From NCBI GenBank assembly GCA_903825065.1, contig CAIJZG010000317.1:1-9337 (forward strand): DNA of 9,337 nt, in the 5' to 3' direction. Under the pieces are notes generated by a model. The model had not been told where the DNA came from. It ran no database searches and was given only the letters and a program-made list of their open reading frames with translations. Source of the stretch: an uncultured Bacteroidota bacterium. GTDB taxonomy: Bacteria; Bacteroidota; Bacteroidia; Chitinophagales; Chitinophagaceae. Within the stretch, counting starts at the first letter, position 1. Every line of letters starts with the position of its first letter. This document shows positions 1 through 5,397 of the stretch, in pieces. The translations under genes and the position numbers were made by a program.

Positions 1-257
1 GGCATATTTTTTGGATTAGGAGAAATAATTAGGTTCTCGTTTGTATTTTGAAGTTGGATATATTCGTCAAAGGATAAAATAATATTTAGGCTTGTTACAT
101 TTAACGCGGAATCTTTTGGGAAAGCTGTTACTAAACGAGGTGCTAAAGTGTCTCTTGGTCCTCCACCTGGAGGTATGATATTAGCGCAGGAATAAAAGCC
201 CATTGAAATCAGCAAGCAAATCATTACCAATAAAACATTTGAACCTATAATTTTCAT
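1..257 (-). CDS. Ig-like (Big_5 type) domain lipoprotein, N-terminal part only
   Basis: Only the first 85 codons are inside the window; the gene runs off the left edge. The N-terminus is a lipoprotein signal: MKII, a hydrophobic stretch of about 15 residues, then FYSC with the putative lipidated Cys at residue 24. The lipobox is loose, as is usual in Bacteroidota. The mature start reads ANIIPPGGGPRDTLAP and leads into a beta-rich stretch (about residues 38-80) with FPKDSALNV and LSFDEYIQL. This resembles the bacterial Ig-like fold (Big_5/SbsA type) of Bacteroidota surface lipoproteins whose function is not established. Seen: signal, Cys and the GGGPRDT motif. Inferred: anchoring in the outer or inner membrane facing out of the cytoplasm. 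It lies 84 bp downstream of the helicase on the same strand but has its own promoter match at 287-294. The start ATG (255-257) follows an A-rich stretch with no real Shine-Dalgarno sequence. The family call rests on a short N-terminal piece. Confidence 0.75.
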   Translation of the reverse strand, partial: MKIIGSNVLLVMICLLISMGFYSCANIIPPGGGPRDTLAPRLVTAFPKDSALNVTSLNIILSFDEYIQLQNTNENLIISPNPKNM

Positions 258-286
258 ATTCCCTTTTAAATTTATGTTTCCTTCAG

Positions 287-294
287 CAAATATA
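287..294 (-). promoter_or_regulatory. Bacteroidota -7 promoter box for the Ig-like lipoprotein gene
   Basis: On the minus strand this reads TATATTTG, an exact match to the Bacteroidota primary-sigma -7 consensus TAnnTTTG. It ends 29 bases before the ATG at 257, which would give a short leader of roughly 20-25 nt. No clear TTG-type -33 element sits about 19-21 bases upstream; the stretch there is T-rich (GCTTTTAAAG). The promoter lies wholly in the gap after the helicase stop, so the lipoprotein gene can probably be transcribed independently of the helicase. Confidence 0.55.
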
Positions 295-341
295 GAACCC
301 TAGTATACTTTAAAAGCATTCTTTGATACTTAAAAAGTTAA

Positions 342-3300
342 TTATTCTTCATTTCCAGCATCTGTTTCATTCAGATCATGTAAGGCTACGGCCATCTTAT
401 TGTCTTTTACGAAGTTGCACCAGTTACAATCTTTCTTTCCACAACCTGTATATAATTCACGGTCTTGGATTTTCTTCCAAACCGTTTTAATCTGTTGTGT
501 TACCGTAGTGATATCTTCTTCTTTGATAACAATTTTTTCTTTCCGAAATTGCTTTTTTTTATCAGGTTCAATAAAATCGAATTCTGTGCTTACTACTTTC
601 CAATTCTTTTGTTCGTAATTATCGACCAATATTTTATAAAAAACAGCCTGCCTCCAATAGTCGCCTCCATTTGGGTCTTCTTCCTGAGGAGGATTTAATT
701 TCTTTTTTGCTTTTTCAATATCTCCGGTTTTGTAATCAACTACGTTAACAGATTTGCCATCAAATTCCAGTTTGTCGAGTTTTCCTTTCAATGGGACACC
801 TGCTACTACTACATTTCTTATTGTTCTTTCAACGGCAACAATCTTATTCCAGCTTCTTACATATTGTTGATAGTAATTGGTTAATACACCCTGACCATAT
901 TCCATTCTTCTGTTAAACTCTTCTCTGGTGAAATTTTCCCTATGACGATGTATATACCATTCAAAATCGGAGATGAATTCTTCCAATTCAGGAAACTGTT
1001 CATTCGCTTGCATTTTAGAAAATAGTTTTTCTAATGCATAGTGTACAGCTGATCCAAATTCAGTTGCTTCGGATTTGCCAGAAGGCACCCTCACTAAATT
1101 CTGAAAATAAAACTGAAGCGGGCATTTCAGATAATTATTGAGTGCTGTAACGTTCATCACAAATTTTTCCATTATGCGATCTATGAAATCTGCTTCAATT
1201 TTTTCGATTTCCGGTGCTTGTTCTTCTTCAAACTGAACTAGTGCAAATTCTATTAATACAGATGGTTCAAGTGAAATTTGTTGTACTGACAAATTATGTA
1301 CATCTTGTATTTCAGCTAAGAACATGGAAGGCTCCAAAGGTTTGCCATCGTTTCGAAATTTACTGTAGGAAATAAATAGTTTTAATTCTGCCCTTGTGAG
1401 GGCTACATAAAATAACCGGCGTAATTCTTCCTCTTCTGATTTTTTTGGTTGGGATTGAAATAAAGTATCTGGAAAACTATACCCCCCTCCAGGCTTTCTT
1501 TTTTTCTCCCAGCTCGATGCATTACATCCTGCAAAGAAAACATATTCAAATTCCAATCCTTTGGAACCATGAGCAGTTAATAAGTTTACGCCCTTGTCGC
1601 TACCGCTTACTTGAACTAGTGGTATTGACAAGTCTTCTTTTTCCATAAGCGAAAAAATATTCACCAATTGGTCCAATGTTAAAGTGGTATTTCGGCTTGC
1701 TTCTTCTTTTATAAATTCAAACAAACCAGTCAGTACTTGTAAATGCCAATGCTTTTCCTCACTGAGCATAATCCAACTGAGTAATTGAGTATCACGTATC
1801 AAATTTTCAAAGAGATTGATTAGTGTACAATTGGAAACATCTGCAATAAGTTTTTCTACTGCTTTGCTTGCAATTTTCAATCCAGAAGGGGCAGCAGCAC
1901 TAAACAGGTCAGCAGCAGGTGCATTTGCTTTATCAAAAATTGTTTTCCTTAAACTAGTTCTATTTTCTCCATATTTTCTATCTGCAACTAAAGCAGTTAA
2001 TGTGGCTATTTGAATAGGCGGTATATGAAACCAGTCAAAATGCAAGATCTCGAATAACATTTCTTCACCACCAAATGGGGTATCCATTTCTGCAGCCAAA
2101 TATTTTAGAAAAAGGATGATTTTTTTCGCTAATGGGATCTCTAAAATATTCAGGTTACGTTTACTAAAAACGGCAATTCCCCTTTGTTTTAAAAACTGCG
2201 TAAGGGCTTCGCCAAATTTATTTTCTTTATAGATGATACCTATTCGTCCGGGTAAAACTCCTTTTTCTAATAGTGATTGTACCTGTAAACAAATACCAAT
2301 CATTTCTTGTCGCACAGATTCGTATTCGTTCAAAATTGGAGGTTCTGTAATATTAACTAACAAGCTGTTTGAAGCAGTTAATGTTTTACTAAGTCCTTCA
2401 ATTTGTTTAATCAATCTTTCCTCATTTCGATCAATGAGTGTTTTCGAAATATTTAGAATGGGTTGAGTAGAGCGATAATTATTTGTGAGAACAATTTTTA
2501 CAAGATCTTCTTGATACTTTCTTGCAAAGCCAATCATATTTTCCACGTTTGCTCCTTGGAAACGGTAGATACTTTGGTCGTCATCACCAACAACAAATAC
2601 ATTTGGTTGTTCCCAGTAATTGATTAAGAGTTCTACCAGATGATTTTGTGTTCCACTGGTATCTTGATATTCATCAACTAAAATGTATAAAAACTGTTCT
2701 TGATAGCGGGATAATAATGCAGGATTATCTTCGAATGCTTTGATGACCCAATTGATCATGTCATCAAAATCATAACGATTTCTCCTACGCATCAATTGTT
2801 GAAAATGGGGAAACTCTTTGACAGCAGCGATGAGTTTGTTCATCTTTTCCTGTTCATCCAATATTTTATTTTCCTTGAGGTCACCGACCTTGAATTGTTG
2901 ATAAGCCCTTTTGTATATAAATTCTTCTCTGTTGGGCAAATCATTAAGATATTGGGTTATTTTTTCTTCGATAAATTCGGGAGTCCAACCTTCTTTCTTC
3001 ATGGTACTGAAGAGTTGTTGCAGGTTATTGATTTCGAAATAAACATCGCCTCGATATCTTTTTAAGGGATTGTCTTTTTCGAAACTATCAATCAGCTGTT
3101 TAAAGAGATCAATTTTTTCCAAATCAGAAATTGGGTCGAGGGTAGTCTTTTCAAATAAGGATAAATTTTCTTGAATTATATCATTACAAAAGGCATGGAA
3201 GGTATATATGTTTACTTTATAAGCATCTGGCCCAATAAATCCCAGTAACCTTTTGCGCATAGCTACTGCACCTGCATCGGTATAGGTAAGGCATAGGATG

Positions 3301-3491
3301 TTTTCGGGAGAAGTGTCTGTTTCTAATAAAATTTTACCAATCCTTGCACTTAAAATTTGAGTTTTACCAGTACCCGGACCGGCTATAACCATTACCGGGC
3401 CTTCAATGGTATCAACGGCAATTTTTTGTTGCTCATTGAGTGCCGAGTAGATCTTATTGAATTGTACCTTTTGTTGCTCCAGGGTTGCCAT
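342..3491 (-). CDS. UvrD/Rep-family ATP-dependent helicase fused to a C-terminal PD-(D/E)XK (RecB/AddB-like) nuclease
   Basis: A superfamily-1 DNA helicase-nuclease of 1049 aa, predicted to unwind and cut DNA ends in recombinational repair or DNA processing. Helicase motifs in order: Q-type motif LNEQQ (18-22), Walker A GPGTGKT (38-44), Walker B VDEYQDT (272-278), GDDDQSIYRFQGA (302-314), NNYRS (337-341), LLTAHGSKGLEFEYVF (637-652) and RRLFYVALTRA (691-701). The C-terminal nuclease shows the RecB-type pattern: His817 in GSAVH, Asp906 in GKLDKLE, and Asp919/Lys921 in VVDYKTG. Four cysteines (790 in LKCPLQFYF, then 1017, 1022 and 1025 as CX4CX2C) match the layout of Fe-S nucleases such as AddB, AdnAB and Cas4. 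All key residues are present, so it is probably active on both counts. The start is chosen at the ATG at 3491. The frame opens with a GTG at 3548, but the extra 19 residues are hydrophobic and precede the usual family N-terminus. It is divergent from the SRPBCC gene. An exact family name (PcrA-, AddA- or AdnB-like) cannot be fixed here. Confidence 0.93.
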   Translation of the reverse strand: MATLEQQKVQFNKIYSALNEQQKIAVDTIEGPVMVIAGPGTGKTQILSARIGKILLETDTSPENILCLTYTDAGAVAMRKRLLGFIGPDAYKVNIYTFHAFCNDIIQENLSLFEKTTLDPISDLEKIDLFKQLIDSFEKDNPLKRYRGDVYFEINNLQQLFSTMKKEGWTPEFIEEKITQYLNDLPNREEFIYKRAYQQFKVGDLKENKILDEQEKMNKLIAAVKEFPHFQQLMRRRNRYDFDDMINWVIKAFEDNPALLSRYQEQFLYILVDEYQDTSGTQNHLVELLINYWEQPNVFVVGDDDQSIYRFQGANVENMIGFARKYQEDLVKIVLTNNYRSTQPILNISKTLIDRNEERLIKQIEGLSKTLTASNSLLVNITEPPILNEYESVRQEMIGICLQVQSLLEKGVLPGRIGIIYKENKFGEALTQFLKQRGIAVFSKRNLNILEIPLAKKIILFLKYLAAEMDTPFGGEEMLFEILHFDWFHIPPIQIATLTALVADRKYGENRTSLRKTIFDKANAPAADLFSAAAPSGLKIASKAVEKLIADVSNCTLINLFENLIRDTQLLSWIMLSEEKHWHLQVLTGLFEFIKEEASRNTTLTLDQLVNIFSLMEKEDLSIPLVQVSGSDKGVNLLTAHGSKGLEFEYVFFAGCNASSWEKKRKPGGGYSFPDTLFQSQPKKSEEEELRRLFYVALTRAELKLFISYSKFRNDGKPLEPSMFLAEIQDVHNLSVQQISLEPSVLIEFALVQFEEEQAPEIEKIEADFIDRIMEKFVMNVTALNNYLKCPLQFYFQNLVRVPSGKSEATEFGSAVHYALEKLFSKMQANEQFPELEEFISDFEWYIHRHRENFTREEFNRRMEYGQGVLTNYYQQYVRSWNKIVAVERTIRNVVVAGVPLKGKLDKLEFDGKSVNVVDYKTGDIEKAKKKLNPPQEEDPNGGDYWRQAVFYKILVDNYEQKNWKVVSTEFDFIEPDKKKQFRKEKIVIKEEDITTVTQQIKTVWKKIQDRELYTGCGKKDCNWCNFVKDNKMAVALHDLNETDAGNEE

Positions 3492-3591
3492 ACCATAAAG
3501 ATAAATGAAAGGAATCAGCTGATCTGATTTCCCTAAAGAACTATTCACTAAACAATCTTAGATTGGAAGTGTTATGATATAAAGATTCAAA

Positions 3592-4092
3592 ATGTCGAAA
3601 ATTTATTCTATCAAAACTGTTCAGAAAATGCCCATTAGTTTGGATGAGGCTTGGGAGTTTTTCAGTCGCCCAGATAACTTAAAAGATATTACCCCCAGCA
3701 ATTTGGGGTTCAATATTATTTCAAAGCACCACGGAGAAAGGATGTATGCTGGACAAATCATCGAATACATTGTTAAGCCAATTCTAGGAATTCCATTATA
3801 TTGGATGACAGAAATCACTCAGGTTGCCAATCATCAATATTTCATTGACGAACAAAGGTTCGGACCTTATAGTTTATGGCATCATCAGCATCATTTCAAG
3901 GAGATAGAAGGTGGTGTGGAAATGACTGATATTGTGCATTATAAAATCCCTTTTTGGTTCCTGGGAGATATAGCCCATGCTCTTTTTGTTAAAAAACAAG
4001 TGGAAAATATTTTCGAATACCGATTTATTGCTACAGAAAGCAAATTTGGAAAATGGCTTGGGATAGGGAATAATGTTATTCAACAAGGCTGA
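3592..4092 (+). CDS. SRPBCC-fold ligand-binding protein
   Basis: A 166-aa soluble protein with no signal peptide or membrane segment. It resembles the SRPBCC (START/Bet v 1/polyketide-cyclase-like) proteins of the COG4276 type. The start KIYSIKTVQKMPISLDEAWEFF is the usual first strand plus helix (WEFFSRPDNLKDITP), followed by alternating strands. Family-like landmarks are FIDEQRFGPYSLWHHQHHF (about 83-101), GGVEMTDIVHYKIPF (about 107-121), and the closing helix FVKKQVENIFEYR (about 132-144). The fold forms a deep hydrophobic pocket; the ligand and any catalysis are unknown for this group, so no reaction is assigned. The length is normal for a single domain. The ATG follows an A-rich stretch (GATTCAAA) without a Shine-Dalgarno sequence. 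It is divergent from the helicase gene (100 bp between the two ATG codons) and precedes the LacI-type gene by 85 bp, so a shared transcript with the latter is possible but not shown. Confidence 0.85.
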   Translation: MSKIYSIKTVQKMPISLDEAWEFFSRPDNLKDITPSNLGFNIISKHHGERMYAGQIIEYIVKPILGIPLYWMTEITQVANHQYFIDEQRFGPYSLWHHQHHFKEIEGGVEMTDIVHYKIPFWFLGDIAHALFVKKQVENIFEYRFIATESKFGKWLGIGNNVIQQG

Positions 4093-4094
4093 TT

Positions 4095-4104
4095 TTCCGC
4101 TTAA
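4095..4104 (+). promoter_or_regulatory. Shared upstream block TTCCGCTTAA, copy 1 (LacI-type gene)
   Basis: The ten bases TTCCGCTTAA recur exactly at 5230-5239 upstream of kup. In both places a TTGAAAT and then a TATCTTCGAT follow, in the same order. The block begins 3 bases after the SRPBCC stop codon and 83 bases before the ATG of the LacI-type gene. Its role is unknown; it could be an activator or repressor site or an upstream promoter element. That it is regulatory is inference from the repetition alone. Confidence 0.35.
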
Positions 4105-4117
4105 ATATTAAATATTT
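4103..4117 (+). promoter_or_regulatory. 15-bp AT palindrome, candidate operator of the LacI-type gene
   Basis: AAATATT-A-AATATTT has perfect 7-base arms around a single central A. It lies about 20 bases upstream of the putative -7 box at 4136, overlapping where a -33 element would be. LacI-family repressors often control their own gene through palindromes of this size, but their operators usually have a central CG, which is absent here. One half-site, AAATATT, also occurs upstream of kup at 5251-5257. In such AT-rich DNA the palindrome could be chance, or a weak part of a transcript end for the SRPBCC gene. Confidence 0.25.
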
Positions 4118-4135
4118 CTTTAGGGTTGAAATTTT

Positions 4136-4143
4136 TATCTTCG
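4136..4143 (+). promoter_or_regulatory. Putative -7 box upstream of the LacI-type gene
   Basis: TATCTTCG matches the Bacteroidota TAnnTTTG box with one substitution (C for the third T). It is placed 42 bases before the ATG at 4178, which would give a leader of about 30 nt. The longer form TATCTTCGAT occurs again, identically, upstream of kup, which raises confidence that it is functional. No TTG lies at the usual -33 distance; the nearest TTG (4127) is too close. Confidence 0.4.
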
Positions 4144-4177
4144 ATTTATCGGATTTCAGAATATTCGTTTGTTGTTT

Positions 4178-5173
4178 ATGGCGATTCAACAAAATACATT
4201 GAAGAAACTTTCAGAACTATTGGGAATTAGTATTTCTACTGTTTCAAGAGCATTAAAAGATCATCCAGATATTTCTGTAAAAACAAAAGCAAGGGTAAAA
4301 GAATTAGCTTCCACACTTGATTATGAGCCAAATAATTTTGCGGTTCAATTGCGAACACAACAGAGTAATGTGTTAGGAATATTAGTGCCAACTATTAGAA
4401 ACTATTTTTACGATTTTTTTATATCAGCAGTTGAAGAAGAAGCTGTAAAGCATGGTTACTCTATCATGATCATGCAATCTTGTGATAAGCTTTCATTAGA
4501 AATTTCGAATATCAATGTATTAAGGAGAAATAAAATAATGGGCCTATTTGTTTCTATTTCGATAGAAACAGAAGACATGACACCTTTTAGAAAATTACAA
4601 GACTCGGGAGTGCCAGTTGTTTTTTTTGATCGTGTAGCTGAAGTGAGCGGGTTTAGTAAAGCTTGTTTAGCAGATGAAGCAGCAGCGCAAATTGCAGCTA
4701 AATCTATCATTGAAAAAGGGAAAAAAAATGTATTAGCCCTTTTTGGGCATCCTCATTTGAGTATTACAAAACTCCGGTATGCCTCATTCAAAAACTATTT
4801 TGATTTGCACTCAAAAGATTCTAATGTCACCTACTTTTTTCCTGAACAAGCAGAAGCATCCAGGCAACTTTGTTCGGAAATTTTCAAAAATAAAGTTCCA
4901 GATTCGGTTTTTTGTATGGGAGATATGATATTAATTGGTGTTATGCATGCGGTTCATGAAGCCAAATTAAAAGTTCCAGAAGATATTTCCATTATTGGCA
5001 TTAGTAACGGATTGATACCAACACTATATAACCCTAAAATAACATATGTAGAAACCAGCGGTTTTAAGCTGGGTCAATTAGCTTTCAAACAAATGTATGC
5101 AAGCTTAAAAGGCAATGAGGAAATTGAAGAAGTTATTCTTGAATCTATTTTAGTAGAAGGGGGCTCTCTTTAA
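4178..5173 (+). CDS. LacI/GalR-family transcriptional regulator
   Basis: A DNA-binding repressor-type protein of 331 aa, the usual family length. The N-terminal helix-turn-helix is TLKKLSELLGISISTVSRAL (residues 7-26), then the third helix and the hinge LDYEPNNFAVQLRTQQS (about 47-63), with Leu58 at the position of the minor-groove leucine of LacI. From about residue 64 (NVLGILVPTI) it has the periplasmic-binding-protein-like effector domain, with VPVVFFDR, SVFCMGDMILIGVMHA and the closing segment LGQLAFKQMYASL. Family members bind operator palindromes and release them on binding a small ligand, often a sugar. Here no sugar transport or catabolic gene is adjacent, so the effector is unknown. 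The frame opens 9 bases earlier with TTG TTG TTT; the ATG is chosen because GIxxSTVSRAL proteins typically begin a few residues before the HTH. A candidate self-operator is at 4103-4117. Confidence 0.92.
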   Translation: MAIQQNTLKKLSELLGISISTVSRALKDHPDISVKTKARVKELASTLDYEPNNFAVQLRTQQSNVLGILVPTIRNYFYDFFISAVEEEAVKHGYSIMIMQSCDKLSLEISNINVLRRNKIMGLFVSISIETEDMTPFRKLQDSGVPVVFFDRVAEVSGFSKACLADEAAAQIAAKSIIEKGKKNVLALFGHPHLSITKLRYASFKNYFDLHSKDSNVTYFFPEQAEASRQLCSEIFKNKVPDSVFCMGDMILIGVMHAVHEAKLKVPEDISIIGISNGLIPTLYNPKITYVETSGFKLGQLAFKQMYASLKGNEEIEEVILESILVEGGSL

Positions 5174-5229
5174 ATAGAAGAAAACTATTATGTATTACAA
5201 ATCTCATTTCAAACGATTGCATCATTAAA

Positions 5230-5239
5230 TTCCGCTTAA
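5230..5239 (+). promoter_or_regulatory. Shared upstream block TTCCGCTTAA, copy 2 (kup)
   Basis: This is an exact copy of the block at 4095-4104. The distance from its start to the following TATCTTCGAT is 37 bases here and 41 upstream of the LacI-type gene, so the spacing is similar but not identical. That argues against a single rigid protein-binding footprint. Function unknown. Confidence 0.35.
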
Positions 5240-5266
5240 CTTTTAGTGCTAAATATTGAAATAATC

Positions 5267-5274
5267 TATCTTCG
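5267..5274 (+). promoter_or_regulatory. Putative -7 box upstream of kup
   Basis: TATCTTCG is a one-mismatch TAnnTTTG box inside the 10-base identity TATCTTCGAT shared with the LacI-type gene promoter. TTGAAAT lies 11 bases upstream, against 10 in the other copy. There is no good TTG at the standard -33 distance. It lies 131 bases before the chosen kup ATG. Confidence 0.4.
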
Positions 5275-5397
5275 ATATAAATTTACGACCTCTAACGATT
5301 TGTAACAGATGATTTCAATCTCCTGGTGCTATTGCATCGTCCATTCCTATCATTAAAAGTTACTGCTGTATTAATCTACGAACTTAAACAGTCATCA

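Larger units (their letters stand above)
5174..5397 (+). other. Intergenic leader of kup, no gene assigned
   Basis: A 224-bp gap without a convincing gene or terminator. It holds the shared block TTCCGCTTAA (5230-5239), TTGAAAT (5256-5262) and the putative -7 box (5267-5274). If transcription starts just after that box, the kup leader would be roughly 115-125 nt, long for this window. The leader contains a 15-codon open frame (ATG 5309 to TAA 5356), and a GTG at 5326 that would extend the kup frame by 24 residues. I recognise no known riboswitch in it. Confidence 0.5.

Noticed and set aside
300..341. Possible hairpin after the helicase stop (AGTAT paired with ATACT).
   Set aside because: A short, AT-only, interrupted stem without a following U-run; not supportable as a terminator.
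1885..1922. GCAGCA-rich stretch in the helicase gene, considered as a microsatellite or insertion.
   Set aside because: It encodes an Ala-rich linker in frame between helicase motifs. The repeats are only two or three units, and no sign of insertion is seen.
2796..3065. An 89-codon open frame on the plus strand opposite the helicase, and similar antisense frames elsewhere.
   Set aside because: Low-complexity translations rich in Phe and Leu lying over a strongly conserved coding region; these are by-products of the AT-rich codon use of the real genes.
3518..3530. The 13-base string GCTGATCTGATTT occurs here and again at 8948-8960.
   Set aside because: The second copy is inside the conserved kinase coding region, in a plain stretch of codons, with no shared context; taken as coincidence.
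3492..3548. N-terminal extension of the helicase from a GTG start (19 extra residues).
   Set aside because: The added segment is hydrophobic and unlike helicase N-termini. ATG 3491 places the LNEQQ motif at the usual distance from the start, and GTG starts are uncommon in this group.
5190..5228. A 12-codon frame MYYKSHFKRLHH between the LacI-type gene and kup.
   Set aside because: Too short, no ribosome-site or family signal, and it sits before the putative kup promoter; expected by chance.
5326..5397. Extension of Kup from GTG 5326 (24 extra residues).
   Set aside because: It adds a non-conserved hydrophobic segment. The ATG at 5398 gives a family-like N-terminus and lies in the same frame.
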